A stretch of 64,000 nucleotides of DNA from Bacteroides sp. OM05-12. Its GTDB lineage: Bacteria; Bacteroidota; Bacteroidia; Bacteroidales; Bacteroidaceae. The first letter of the stretch is position 1. The number at the start of each line of letters is the position of its first letter. A program made the translations under genes and the position numbers. The stretch covers positions 62,001 through 126,000 of the forward strand of contig NZ_QSUN01000005.1 in assembly GCF_003438995.1 (NCBI RefSeq), in the 5' to 3' direction. Of the stretch, positions 18,998 to 28,693 are shown in pieces. The notes under the pieces are model-generated. The model did no database searches. It was not told the DNA's origin and worked only from the letters and a program-made list of their open reading frames with translations.

Positions 18998-20932
18998 GTG
19001 AAACTCAAGAGGATAAAATATATTATTCTGGTTTTTATGCTGCTTATCTTGCCTTGGGTAAGTGTTCAGGCTGATGCACCGCAAGAAAAATACATACTTG
19101 TTATTAGTTCTTATAATCCTGAAACAGGGCAGGTCGCGGAAAATCTATCTTCTTTTTTAGATGAATATAAACGTTTAGGCGGCACTAAGTCTGTGATTAT
19201 CGAGAATATGAACTGCAAGAGCTTTTCTGAATCTGTGTTATGGCAGAAACAGATGGCTGATATCTTAGAGAAATATGACCGTAATGTTTCTCCTGATTTG
19301 ATAATTCTTTTAGGGCAAGAAGCATGGTCTGCCTATTTGTCACAAAGTAAGGTGCTTCCCTCGCGTATTCCTGTCATGTGTGGCATGGCGAGTCGTAATG
19401 CTATTATTTTACCGACAGATACAACTGCTCTTGCCGATTGGGAGCCGGAAAGCATTGACGCTTTTAAGGATGTAAGAAATTGTAATATTGTAGCCGGATT
19501 TGCCTATGAGTATAACGTTACAAAGAATATAGAGTTAATAAAAAAGTTATATCCTGAAACAAAAAATATAGCTTTCCTCTCTGATAATACATACGGAGGA
19601 GTGTCTATGCAAGCGCTTTTCCGTAAAGAAATGAAGCAGTTTCCTGAATATAATCCGATATTGCTTGATGGAAGAAAGTATTCTATTTATACGATTGTGC
19701 CGAAAATTATAGATTTGCCGAAAAACACAGTCTTGTTGTTAGGTACATGGCGTGTAGATATGAATGAGGGTTATTTTATGCGTAATGCAACTTATACTTT
19801 ACGGGATGCCAATCCGAATGTGCCGGTCTTTTCACTTGCTTCTATCGGTATGGGATATTGGGCTATTGGAGGATATATGCCGAACTACAAAATAGTAGGC
19901 AAGGATATGGCTCGTCAGGTAGTTGACTTTTTTAGTGGGAAAGGCCAAAGCCAAGTACATATAGAATTTGTGCCCGGAAGCTATGTCTTTGATGCAACCA
20001 AATTAAAGGAGTTGAATATTTCTAAGGATATATTGCCTAAAAATGCCGAATATATAAATGTGTCGCATTCTTTCTTCGAAGAATATAAATACCGGATTAT
20101 TGGTGTTGTTGCGGCTTTCCTAATCTTGCTTGCGGGATTTTTAGTTTCTCTTTATTTTTATATCCGTGCTAAATTGTTGGCGGATGATCTTATGAAATCT
20201 GAAGTGGAATTACGTAAAGCAAAAGATAAGGCAGAAGAGTCGAATCGGTTGAAAACCGCATTCCTTGCCAATATGAGCCATGAAATACGTACGCCACTTA
20301 ATGCTATTGTCGGCTTTTCGAATGTTTTGGTGAGCAGTGATGTTACTCACGAAGAACAACAAAAATATTTTGATATTATTCAGACTAATTCAGGCTTATT
20401 ACTTCACCTTATTAATGATATTCTTGATATTTCCCGTCTTGAATCAGGACGTATCAAATTTGTTTATGAGGATTGTGATATCGTCGGTTTGTGTCATAAC
20501 GTAGTGGCAACTTCAGCTTATGCGAGAAAGACAAATGCGGTGTATAAGTTTGAATCTTCATTAGAAGAGTATACTTTGAGAACGGATGTACAGCGTTTAC
20601 AGCAAATTTTGATAAATCTGTTGTCTAATGCAGCCAAGTTTACTCCTGAAGGTTCAATAACGCTTGATTTTGAAATAGATGAAGCTTCACAAATGGTTAT
20701 ATTTTCAGTAACAGATACAGGATGTGGTATTCCTATAGAAAAGCAAAAACAAGTTTTCGAACGTTTTGAGAAACTGAATGAATATGCTCAAGGTACCGGA
20801 TTGGGACTTTCTATCTGTAAACTGATACTTAATATCTTTGGAGGAGATATTTGGATTGATCCTACTTATACGGGTGGGGCCAGATTCATGTTCTCTCATC
20901 CGTTGAAAGTGGAAGAACAACAAGAAGACTAA
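18998..20932 (+). CDS. Membrane histidine kinase with periplasmic-binding-like sensor domain
   Basis: 644 residues from a GTG start, chosen because the next ATG would remove the signal (KRIKYIILVFMLLILPWVSV). Residues 28-355 resemble an ABC-type substrate-binding fold (YILVISSYNPETGQVAENLS, IVAGFAYEYNVTKNIELIKK, KNIAFLSDNTYGGVSMQ). A transmembrane helix follows near 362-390, then a HisKA box FLANMSHEIRTPLNAIVGFS (phospho-His near 428), N box INLLSNAAKFTPEG, DTGCGIP and GTGLGLSIC. There is no receiver domain and no response regulator next door, so its partner is elsewhere. The 5'-nucleotidase starts 5 bp later and is probably co-transcribed. Confidence 0.88.
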   Translation: MKLKRIKYIILVFMLLILPWVSVQADAPQEKYILVISSYNPETGQVAENLSSFLDEYKRLGGTKSVIIENMNCKSFSESVLWQKQMADILEKYDRNVSPDLIILLGQEAWSAYLSQSKVLPSRIPVMCGMASRNAIILPTDTTALADWEPESIDAFKDVRNCNIVAGFAYEYNVTKNIELIKKLYPETKNIAFLSDNTYGGVSMQALFRKEMKQFPEYNPILLDGRKYSIYTIVPKIIDLPKNTVLLLGTWRVDMNEGYFMRNATYTLRDANPNVPVFSLASIGMGYWAIGGYMPNYKIVGKDMARQVVDFFSGKGQSQVHIEFVPGSYVFDATKLKELNISKDILPKNAEYINVSHSFFEEYKYRIIGVVAAFLILLAGFLVSLYFYIRAKLLADDLMKSEVELRKAKDKAEESNRLKTAFLANMSHEIRTPLNAIVGFSNVLVSSDVTHEEQQKYFDIIQTNSGLLLHLINDILDISRLESGRIKFVYEDCDIVGLCHNVVATSAYARKTNAVYKFESSLEEYTLRTDVQRLQQILINLLSNAAKFTPEGSITLDFEIDEASQMVIFSVTDTGCGIPIEKQKQVFERFEKLNEYAQGTGLGLSICKLILNIFGGDIWIDPTYTGGARFMFSHPLKVEEQQED

Positions 20933-20937
20933 TTTTC

Positions 20938-22671
20938 ATGAAACGTATTAATTTTATTATCGTACTGCTGTTTGCTTTTTCATTATATTTGCAAGCACAG
21001 ATTAGAGAGGTGAAGCTAAAGTTTGTAGAAACAAGTGATGTACACGGTAATTATTATCCTTATAATTTTATAGAAGATAAAGCATGGAACGGCAGTTTGG
21101 CTAGAGTTCATGCTTTTGTTGAAAAGAAAAGGGAAATATATAAGGATAATCTGATATTAGTCGATAATGGGGATATTCTGCAAGGACAACCGACTGCTTA
21201 TTATTATAATTTTATAGATACGGTATCCATTCATCTAACTGCGGATATGATGAATTATATGGGATATAATGTCGGCAATATGGGGAATCATGATGTGGAA
21301 ACCGGACATGCCGTATATGACCGTTGGATAAAAGAGTGTAATTTTCCGGTACTTGGAGCAAATATCGTTCGTGTATCAGATGGTACTCCTTATTTGAAAC
21401 CCTACGAAATAATAGTGCGTGATGGCGTTAAGATAGCAATTCTGGGGATGATAACCCCTGCTATCCCAACTTGGTTGCCGGAAGCTTTGTGGCAGGGATT
21501 ACGTTTTGACGATATGGAAGAAACGGCTAAAAAGTGGATGACAATCATTAAAGAAAAAGAGAATCCGGATATTATTGTCGGACTGTTTCATGCCGGTAAA
21601 GATGCGGTAAGAGTTGCGGATAAATATAATGAGAATGCTTCTGTTTCTATAGCACGAAATATTCCCGGGTTTGATTTCCTGTTTATCGGGCATGACCATT
21701 TACGAAATTGTTTTAAGGTGGCTAATATTGAAGGAGACTCAGTGCTGATCATGGATCCGGGCAGTCGGGCAGGCGTTGTGTCGAATGTCGATGTAAAGTT
21801 GACTTTGAAAGATGGGAAAGTGATAGATAAAAGAATTAGTGGTGTACTGTCCAATGTAGATAAGTATGGAGTAAGTGAGGAGTTTATGAAGAAATTTACT
21901 CCTCAATATGATGTGGTCAAGGCATTTGTCTCTAAGAAAATCGGAACTTTTACCCATGCTATCAGTACTAAACCTGCTTATTTTGGGCCGGCGGCTTTTA
22001 TTGATTTTATTCATAAAATACAATTAAATCTAACTAAAGCTGATATTTCGTTTACCGCTCCATTATCTTATGATGCAGAAATACCGGGTGGTGACATAGA
22101 AGTAAGGGATATGTTTAATTTGTATAAATATGAAAATATGCTTTATACAATGCGTATGTCGGGGAAAGAGGTTAAAGGATTTCTTGAAATGTCATATGCT
22201 ATGTGGACAAATCAGATGAAATCGGCAGACGATCATATTTTATTGTTGAAAGAAACGTTGGGCTCAGATGAAACATATTTCTTTAAGAATTTCAGTTTTA
22301 ACTTTGATTCGGCAGCAGGGATTATCTATACTGTGGATGTGACCAAACCGGAGGGAGAAAAGATTACTATCGTGAGTATGGCAGATGGTACCCCGTTTGA
22401 TGAAAATAAAATGTATAAGGTAGCAATGAATTCTTATCGTGGTAATGGTGGCGGTGAACTTCTGACAAAAGGAGCCGGTATTCCACAGGATGAACTGAAA
22501 AGTAGGATTATTTCATCGACATCCAAGGATCTTCGTTACTTCATGATGAATTATATAGAAGATAAAGGAATTCTGAATCCTCAATCTCTCAATCAGTGGA
22601 AATTTATACCGGAGGATTGGGCTAAGATGGCTTCAGAACGTGATTATAAACTACTATTTGGAGAAAAGTAA
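20938..22671 (+). CDS. Secreted 5'-nucleotidase / 2',3'-cyclic phosphodiesterase family
   Basis: 577 residues. A signal peptide (cleavage near LQAQ) precedes a calcineurin-like metallophosphatase core: ETSDVHGNYYPYN, VDNGDILQG, MGNHDVETG, VGLFHAGKD, FIGHDHLR. The C-terminal nucleotidase domain follows (TKADISFTAPLSYDAEIPGG, MYKVAMNSYRGNGGGELL). It hydrolyses nucleotides in the periplasm to release phosphate and nucleoside. It lies 5 bp after the histidine kinase gene, suggesting the kinase may sense a nucleotide or related ligand (inference). Confidence 0.9.
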   Translation: MKRINFIIVLLFAFSLYLQAQIREVKLKFVETSDVHGNYYPYNFIEDKAWNGSLARVHAFVEKKREIYKDNLILVDNGDILQGQPTAYYYNFIDTVSIHLTADMMNYMGYNVGNMGNHDVETGHAVYDRWIKECNFPVLGANIVRVSDGTPYLKPYEIIVRDGVKIAILGMITPAIPTWLPEALWQGLRFDDMEETAKKWMTIIKEKENPDIIVGLFHAGKDAVRVADKYNENASVSIARNIPGFDFLFIGHDHLRNCFKVANIEGDSVLIMDPGSRAGVVSNVDVKLTLKDGKVIDKRISGVLSNVDKYGVSEEFMKKFTPQYDVVKAFVSKKIGTFTHAISTKPAYFGPAAFIDFIHKIQLNLTKADISFTAPLSYDAEIPGGDIEVRDMFNLYKYENMLYTMRMSGKEVKGFLEMSYAMWTNQMKSADDHILLLKETLGSDETYFFKNFSFNFDSAAGIIYTVDVTKPEGEKITIVSMADGTPFDENKMYKVAMNSYRGNGGGELLTKGAGIPQDELKSRIISSTSKDLRYFMMNYIEDKGILNPQSLNQWKFIPEDWAKMASERDYKLLFGEK

Positions 22672-22704
22672 GATCCTTATTTAGATTTATTCAAAATAAT
22701 ATTA

Positions 22705-22712
22705 TATCTTTG
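22705..22712 (+). promoter_or_regulatory. -7 box for His-rich protein / TonB receptor unit
   Basis: TATCTTTG followed by GCAACCCAA, 20 bp before the GTG at 22733. No clear -33. Confidence 0.5.
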
Positions 22713-22732
22713 CAACCCAATAAATATAGTTT

Positions 22733-23071
22733 GTGAGATTGAGAAGAAAAATATCATTGTCATTTTTCCTGTTGACATTATTTGTGTCATATCAAGTGAG
22801 CATAACAATGTTTACTCATGTGCACTACGTAAATGGGATAATGGTGGTACACTCTCACCCATCACGGGATAAACATCATAAACATACTTCTTCTCAAATA
22901 GTTCTTATCAGTCAATTAAGTCATTTTAATACTCCAAAGACTGAGACTGCTTGTGTGCAGACGGTGGAACGGCCTTTACTTTATTTATTAAAATATAGTG
23001 GACAGGTTTCTTATGCGAAAGGCATACATTTAGAAAATCTTACCCTTCGTGCTCCTCCGGTGAATGAATAA
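22733..23071 (+). CDS. Small histidine-rich exported/membrane protein
   Basis: 112 residues from a GTG start. N-terminal hydrophobic segment (KISLSFFLLTLFVSYQVSIT), then a dense His cluster: THVHYVNGIMVVHSHP and DKHHKHTS, nine His within about 30 residues. The tail is Ser/Leu-rich and ends LRAPPVNE. No known enzyme domain. The cluster looks like a metal-binding site, and the gene precedes a TonB receptor by 49 bp. A role in metal (zinc, copper, nickel or haem) capture is therefore inferred, not shown. Confidence 0.6.
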   Translation: MRLRRKISLSFFLLTLFVSYQVSITMFTHVHYVNGIMVVHSHPSRDKHHKHTSSQIVLISQLSHFNTPKTETACVQTVERPLLYLLKYSGQVSYAKGIHLENLTLRAPPVNE

Positions 23072-23120
23072 TACATATTGATTAATTCTTGTATTATTAT
23101 CATTCACATAATATTTATAA

Positions 23121-25439
23121 ATGAAAAACTATATTTTTACTATTGTACTCATATTTATGGGTATGGGGCTTCGTGCCAATAATCCCGTGCGAGAAGGGAA
23201 TATAATTGATGGTCATGTTTTGGTAAAGGGTTCGGAAGAGAATATACCCTATGCGACAATTCAGATCGTAGGGCATTCTTATGGGACTGTTTCCAATGAA
23301 GAGGGGCAGTTTGAGTTTAAAGGTTTACCTGCTGGAAAATATACATTGCGAGTTCAGGCATTAGGCTATAAGAAACAGGACAAAGTAGTTGAAGTGAGTA
23401 AAGAATATGCTACTGTCGTACATTTCCTGATGGAAGAAGAAACATTTGTGACGGATGAAATTGTTGTTTCTGCCAATCGTAATGAGGTGAGCCGTAAGGA
23501 GGCTCCGGTCATTGTAAATGTAATGGGAGCAAAGCTTTTTGAAACGGTCAATTCAACAGATTTGGCCAAGTCGTTATCGTATCAGTCGGGGTTACGGGTT
23601 GAGAATAATTGTCAGAATTGCGGATTCCCACAGGTACGAATCAACGGCTTGGAAGGACCGTATTCCCAGATCTTGATAAATAGCCGTCCGGTAATCAGTG
23701 CTTTGTCGGGAGTATATGGCTTGGAACAAATTCCTGTTAATATGATAGACAGAGTGGAGGTCGTTCGTGGAGGTGGTTCTGCTTTATTTGGTGCGAATGC
23801 CGTAGGCGGTACGATTAATATTATAACGAAAGATCCGGTAAGCAATTCATTTCAGGTTGCATCTACTATGTCGAATATGAACGGACAGAGTTGGGAGCAA
23901 TATATGGGTGCTAATGTTTCTTTGGTGGCAAAGGATAATAGTTATGGCATAGCTTTGTATGAATCTTACCGAAATAGAAATCCTTACGATGCGGATGGCG
24001 ATGGATTTTCCGAGTTGGGAAAATTGAATATGAATACTTTCGGATTTCGTTCTTATTACAGACCGACAAAGTTCAGTCGTATAAACCTGGAGTATCATAC
24101 GACAAATGAATTTCGTCGTGGTGGGAATAAATTTGATCTGCAACCGCATGAAGCTGATATTACCGAGCAGACAAAGCATGTGATAAACAGCGGGGGAGCA
24201 AGTTATGATCTTTCATGGAAAGAATATAAGCATAAGATTTCAGTATATGGTTCTATACAGCATACGGACAGAAATAGTTATTATGGGGCTCAACGAGATT
24301 TGAATGCTTATGGTAAAACAACGGATCTCACTTGGGTAGTTGGTGCGATGTATATAGGTAATATGAAGAAATGTTTATTTGCTCCGGCCACATTCACCGG
24401 AGGGGTGGAATATCAGGATAATTCAATGCATGATATTATGACCGGTTATGGTAGAGATATGCAGCAGGATGTACGTATTGCCGGTACATTTATTCAGAAT
24501 GAATGGAAGATGAAACAATTCATTTTATTAATAGGTGGACGTCTGGATAAACATAACCTGATTGATAATCCGATATTTAGTCCTCGTATAAATTTGTTAT
24601 ATAAACCGACCGATAAATTGCAGGCCCGTTTGACTTACTCTACAGGATTCCGTGCTCCGCAGGCCTATGATGAAGATTTGCATGTAACGGCCGTAGGAGG
24701 GGAGGGAATGTTAATTCGTTTGGCAGAAGGATTGAAACCGGAACGCTCTAATAGTTTTAGTGGTTCGGTAGACTGGACTGCGAATTTCGGACATTTTCAA
24801 TCCAATTTATTGATAGAAGGTTTTTATACGGATCTTCGTGATGTGTTCGTGCTGGAATCTATCGGACATGATAATGGTAATTTGGTAAAAGAACGTCGTA
24901 ACGGAAGTGGTGCACGAGTGTTTGGTGCGAATATTGATGCGAAGATTGCGCATGGTAAAGAAGCTGCTTTGCAGCTTGGATTTACGGTGCAGAGAAGTCA
25001 GTATAAATCAGCGGAAGCATGGAGTGAGGATGAAGCTGTGGAAAAGATAAAGCGTATGCCTCGTACACCGGATTATTATGGCTATTTTACCTTTACAAGT
25101 GCTCCATTAAAGAATTTTGATTTTGCTTTATCCGGTACATATACAGGTAAAATGGTAGTGCCGCATTTTGCTCCAAGTGACATCCCTGCTGAATTTGCGA
25201 ATATGTATATTAAACAAGATCGTTTGGAAAGGACACCCGATTTCTTTGATTTGAATATTAAATTAAACTATACTTTTGTGTTGCATGATCATATTAAGTT
25301 GCAAATTAATGGAGGTATTCAGAATATATTCAATAGTTTCCAAAAGGATTTGGATAAAGGAGAATATCGTGATTCCGGTTATTTTTATGGTCCTACTCAA
25401 CCAAGAACTTATTTTGTGGGAATTAAGATTATGAATTAG
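23121..25439 (+). CDS. TonB-dependent outer-membrane receptor, probable metal uptake
   Basis: 772 residues. Signal peptide; carboxypeptidase-regulatory domain (DGHVLVKGSEENIPYATIQI, GTVSNEEGQFEFKGLPAGKY); plug domain with DEIVVSANRNEVSRKEAPV, LRVENNCQNCGFPQVRINGL and VEVVRGGGSALFGANAVGG; then a 22-strand barrel ending TYFVGIKIMN. The NCQNCG pair in the plug is unusual and could bind metal. The BtuB/CirA-like length and the lack of a SusD partner argue against glycan uptake. A bidirectional terminator follows at 25471. Confidence 0.88.
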   Translation: MKNYIFTIVLIFMGMGLRANNPVREGNIIDGHVLVKGSEENIPYATIQIVGHSYGTVSNEEGQFEFKGLPAGKYTLRVQALGYKKQDKVVEVSKEYATVVHFLMEEETFVTDEIVVSANRNEVSRKEAPVIVNVMGAKLFETVNSTDLAKSLSYQSGLRVENNCQNCGFPQVRINGLEGPYSQILINSRPVISALSGVYGLEQIPVNMIDRVEVVRGGGSALFGANAVGGTINIITKDPVSNSFQVASTMSNMNGQSWEQYMGANVSLVAKDNSYGIALYESYRNRNPYDADGDGFSELGKLNMNTFGFRSYYRPTKFSRINLEYHTTNEFRRGGNKFDLQPHEADITEQTKHVINSGGASYDLSWKEYKHKISVYGSIQHTDRNSYYGAQRDLNAYGKTTDLTWVVGAMYIGNMKKCLFAPATFTGGVEYQDNSMHDIMTGYGRDMQQDVRIAGTFIQNEWKMKQFILLIGGRLDKHNLIDNPIFSPRINLLYKPTDKLQARLTYSTGFRAPQAYDEDLHVTAVGGEGMLIRLAEGLKPERSNSFSGSVDWTANFGHFQSNLLIEGFYTDLRDVFVLESIGHDNGNLVKERRNGSGARVFGANIDAKIAHGKEAALQLGFTVQRSQYKSAEAWSEDEAVEKIKRMPRTPDYYGYFTFTSAPLKNFDFALSGTYTGKMVVPHFAPSDIPAEFANMYIKQDRLERTPDFFDLNIKLNYTFVLHDHIKLQINGGIQNIFNSFQKDLDKGEYRDSGYFYGPTQPRTYFVGIKIMN

Positions 25440-25470
25440 GAAAAGAGCTATTGATCTGTGATAATAAAGC

Positions 25471-25518
25471 GAAGAACCTGCTGAATATAGCTATTTTATA
25501 AATGGTAGCAGGTTCTTC
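25471..25518. terminator. Terminator after TonB receptor
   Basis: GAAGAACCTGCT (25471-25482) pairs perfectly with AGCAGGTTCTTC (25507-25518); the stem extends by three pairs past one mismatch. TTTT follows on the plus strand. Confidence 0.75.
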
Positions 25519-25535
25519 ACTTTTATAAATGGGGA

Positions 25536-25733
25536 TTATCTTTCGAAAACTCTGCTGCGTGCTAACATATATGCTCCGATAACGCCAGCTTTATCTTTTA
25601 ATTTAGATGTTGTTATTATAGAGTCTTTGCTCACCAAGTTCAAAGAATATTTGCGAATGGCTGATTTTATAGGTCGGGTAATATAATCGCCGATGGCAGA
25701 AACTGTTCCACCTGTAATTAAAATATTTATTAT
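25536..25733 (-). pseudogene. C-terminal remnant of a ROK-family kinase/regulator
   Basis: About 65 codons on the minus strand read ...LITGGTVSAIGDYITRP, then LNLVSKDSIITTSKL and DKAGVIGAYMLARS before the stop. This matches the C-terminal end of ROK proteins (ILGGGVS.AGD, S.LG..AGVIGA...A). The frame is closed upstream by a TAA (25736-25734), and the glucose-binding and zinc-binding parts are absent. It is therefore a decayed fragment, probably of a sugar kinase once lying here. Confidence 0.7.
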
Positions 25734-25848
25734 TTAGAAAGAGTTAGATGTGCTATTCTAAGTTGTTGTATTATAGTAGAATTGAATTAATTAAAATAAT
25801 AAGAATGACGACTTACTTTCTTAAAATAGTAAGTCGTATATCGTGAAT

Positions 25849-26853
25849 CTATTTTGGCTTGACTTCATTAATGAGATTCTTACCCTCTGTATAAGATTTG
25901 ATATTTTCTAATGTGGTGGTTGCAATATTTCGCATAGCTTCATGCGTAAAAAATGCCTGATGGGAAGTGACAATAACATTTGGAAAGGATAAAAGACGTG
26001 CTAATGTATCGTCATCAATAATTTTATCCGACTTATCTTCATAGAAATATTCACTTTCTTCTTCATAAACATCCAGACCGGCATAACCGATTTTTTTGTT
26101 TTTTAATCCTTCTATCAAAGCATTGGTATGAATCAGTTGTCCACGACCGGTATTAATAAGCATAACACCATCTTTCATTTTACTGATAGAATAGTCATTA
26201 ATCAGATATTTAGTTGTATCTGTGAGCGGACAATGTAGTGAGATAATATCGGAATTATGATAAAGTTCGTCTAATGTTGTATAAACGACTTGATGTTCAC
26301 GGGCAAAATTATAGTCTGGATATAAATCATAAGCTAATATATTCATTCCGAATCCTCGGAGTATTTGAATCAAGATTTTAGCTATTTTGCCGGTTCCGAT
26401 GATTCCTACTGTTTTTCCATGCATATCGAATCCCATTAATCCGTGGAGAGAAAAATTCCCATCACGGGTACGCCATGTTGCGCGTGGTATTTTACGGTTA
26501 AGAGATAGCATCAAGGCTACTGTGTATTCTGCTACTGCATAAGGTGAATAAGCAGGTACACGTACCACGGTAATTCTATTTGCTTGTGCTGCAGATAAGT
26601 CTACATTGTTGTATCCTGCACAGCGCAGAGCTAATAATCTTACTCCATTATCAGCCATGACTTTAAGTACTTCTGCATCCGCTATGTCATTTACGAATAT
26701 ACAGACAGCATCTGCCCCCTGAGTAAGCATGACGTTGTTTTTATTGAGATGACCTTTGAAATATTTAATCTCAAACCCAAACTTTTTATTTACCTTATCG
26801 AAAGATACTTCATCGTAAGGCTTTGTTCCGAAAAATGCAATTGTGTATGTCAT
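25849..26853 (-). CDS. ldhA: D-lactate dehydrogenase (D-isomer 2-hydroxyacid dehydrogenase)
   Basis: 334 residues, the usual length. N-terminal substrate domain (TIAFFGTKPYDEVSFD), NAD-binding motif VGIIGTGKIAKIL, catalytic Arg in LRCAGYNNVDL, Glu in LDVYEEESEYFYE and His in VIVTSHQAFFTHEA. ALRCAGYNNVD and YSPYAVAEYTVALML are typical of fermentative D-LDH. It reduces pyruvate to D-lactate with NADH in the cytoplasm. It stands alone; the ROK remnant lies downstream. Confidence 0.93.
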   Translation of the reverse strand: MTYTIAFFGTKPYDEVSFDKVNKKFGFEIKYFKGHLNKNNVMLTQGADAVCIFVNDIADAEVLKVMADNGVRLLALRCAGYNNVDLSAAQANRITVVRVPAYSPYAVAEYTVALMLSLNRKIPRATWRTRDGNFSLHGLMGFDMHGKTVGIIGTGKIAKILIQILRGFGMNILAYDLYPDYNFAREHQVVYTTLDELYHNSDIISLHCPLTDTTKYLINDYSISKMKDGVMLINTGRGQLIHTNALIEGLKNKKIGYAGLDVYEEESEYFYEDKSDKIIDDDTLARLLSFPNVIVTSHQAFFTHEAMRNIATTTLENIKSYTEGKNLINEVKPK

Positions 26854-27077
26854 ATAGTCTTTTTTATTGAAACAATGAGCTATGTAGGAAAGTTTGAATC
26901 AAGATGGATAATAAGTTGATTATATATCTGCTTGGATTTAGAAAGAAGTTTTTTCTCTTTTATAAATATTGTAATAGTTTCTCTTGAAACAATCAGCTTA
27001 AAGTATATAAAACAGATAAAATTTAATGGTTATTGAACTTATTTGCACAAGACTATTGTGTGTGTGCAATATTGTCG

Positions 27078-27085
27078 TATCTTTG
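27078..27085 (+). promoter_or_regulatory. -7 box of FadL-like gene
   Basis: TATCTTTG 29 bp upstream of the ATG, with ATTG 19 bp before it as a weak -33. Confidence 0.5.
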
Positions 27086-27113
27086 CACCTGAATTAATTT
27101 AAAAACTGTTATA

Positions 27114-28571
27114 ATGAAGAAAATTTCATTGATTAGTATCGTGTTGCTAACCGTTTCAACTACAACTTTTGCCGGTGGACTTCTCACCAATACTAACCAG
27201 AACATTGCATTCTTAAGAAATCCGGCACGAGATGCTTCTATTGAAATTGATGCTGTATATTCAAATCCGGCAGGACTTGCTTTCCTTGCTAAGGATGGTT
27301 TTCATATATCACTAAACGGACAAAGTGCATTTCAAACTCGTACGATCACTTCTAGTTTTAAACCCTTCTTGATGAATACCGATGGCAGAACAACAGGTAC
27401 AGACGGTAGTCGTGTATATAAAGGTGAAGCATCTGCTCCTTTTATTCCATCTGTGCAGGCTGCGTATAAGAGAAATAATTGGACTTTCTCTGCTGGATTT
27501 GCTGTGACCGGAGGTGGTGGTAAGGCTACGTTTAATGAAGGACTTGGCTCTTTTGAATCACAGGTGGCTTTACTTCCGTTGGCATTGCAACAAGCCGGGT
27601 ATAATGCTACTCAGTATTCTGTAGATAGCTATATGCGTGGTAAACAATATATTTTTGGGTTGCAATTGGGAGCAACTTATAAGATTACGGATTATCTTTC
27701 GGCTTTTGTTGGAGCTCGTATGAATTATGTTAGTAATGGCTATGAAGGTCATATCCGTAATATACAGGCAAATATTGGTTTAAATGGTGAGATGATTAAC
27801 GTGAATAAATATTTTACGACTGCAGCAGAACAGGCATCACAAGCAGCAGCGGCTTATCTTGCTGCCGGAAATCAAGCTGCAGCAGAACAATATACGGCAT
27901 TGGCCATAGCTGCACAAGAAGTTGCCGGTCAAACTGCTGATAAAAATTTGGATTGCGATCAAACCGGTTGGGGAGTAACACCGATATTAGGACTTGACTT
28001 TAAGTGGAAGAAATGGAATGTAGGTGTGAAATATGAATTTAATACCAAACTGAATGTGGAGAATAAGACTCGTGTAGATGATACGGGATTATTTAAAGAC
28101 GGTGTAAATACACCTCACGACATCCCCAGTATGCTGACGGTTGGTGTATCTTATGAAATACTTCTGGTACTTCGTGCATCAGTAGGTTATCACCATTTCT
28201 TTGATACACATGCAAAGATGGCGAGTGATAAGCAGAAATCTATCAGTCAGGGTACGAATGAATATCTGGGAGGTATTGAATGGGATGTTTGTAAATGGGC
28301 TCAGGTCAGTGCAGGAATGCAGCGTACTAAATATGGTTTAGAAGATGGTTATATGTCTGATATGAGTTTCACTACCAGTTCATATTCTTTTGGGTTTGGT
28401 GCAGGATTCCGGTTAATGGAAGATTTGAAATTGAACATTGCTTATTTCTGGACTAATTATGATACTTATAATAAAGTAACTGCTGACTATAATGGTACAG
28501 GATTAGATTTTAAAGATAGTTTTACCCGTACGAATAAGGTATTCGGTATCGGTTTGGATTATCGTTTCTAA
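27114..28571 (+). CDS. OmpP1/FadL-family outer-membrane transporter
   Basis: 485 residues. Signal peptide (ISLISIVLLTVSTTTFAGG). The FadL-like N-terminal hatch sequence NIAFLRNPARDASIEIDAVYSNPAGLAFL carries the NPAGLA signature. Barrel strands follow, ending FGIGLDYRF with a C-terminal Phe. An Ala/Gln-rich stretch of about 50 residues (AAEQASQAAAAYLAAGNQAA) forms a probable extracellular or periplasmic helical insert. FadL proteins take up hydrophobic compounds such as fatty acids; the substrate here is unknown. Confidence 0.88.
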   Translation: MKKISLISIVLLTVSTTTFAGGLLTNTNQNIAFLRNPARDASIEIDAVYSNPAGLAFLAKDGFHISLNGQSAFQTRTITSSFKPFLMNTDGRTTGTDGSRVYKGEASAPFIPSVQAAYKRNNWTFSAGFAVTGGGGKATFNEGLGSFESQVALLPLALQQAGYNATQYSVDSYMRGKQYIFGLQLGATYKITDYLSAFVGARMNYVSNGYEGHIRNIQANIGLNGEMINVNKYFTTAAEQASQAAAAYLAAGNQAAAEQYTALAIAAQEVAGQTADKNLDCDQTGWGVTPILGLDFKWKKWNVGVKYEFNTKLNVENKTRVDDTGLFKDGVNTPHDIPSMLTVGVSYEILLVLRASVGYHHFFDTHAKMASDKQKSISQGTNEYLGGIEWDVCKWAQVSAGMQRTKYGLEDGYMSDMSFTTSSYSFGFGAGFRLMEDLKLNIAYFWTNYDTYNKVTADYNGTGLDFKDSFTRTNKVFGIGLDYRF

Positions 28572-28595
28572 TTTATTCGGATAATAGCTTATTGT

Positions 28596-28630
28596 AAGAG
28601 AGGGTTCTAAAAAATCCTCTCTTTCTTTTT
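28596..28630 (+). terminator. Terminator after FadL-like gene
   Basis: AAGAGAGG (28596-28603) pairs with CCTCTCTT (28616-28623), followed by TCTTTTT. Confidence 0.8.
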
Positions 28631-28650
28631 ATTATTCCCTTATAAACTGC

Positions 28651-28658
28651 TATCTTTG
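28651..28658 (+). promoter_or_regulatory. -7 box of queuosine operon
   Basis: TATCTTTG followed by GCAACCC; the leader to the ATG at 28729 is about 65 nt and contains the candidate preQ1 riboswitch. Confidence 0.55.
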
Positions 28659-28693
28659 CAACCCAATTAACGTACGATGCCGTGAATAGCGGT

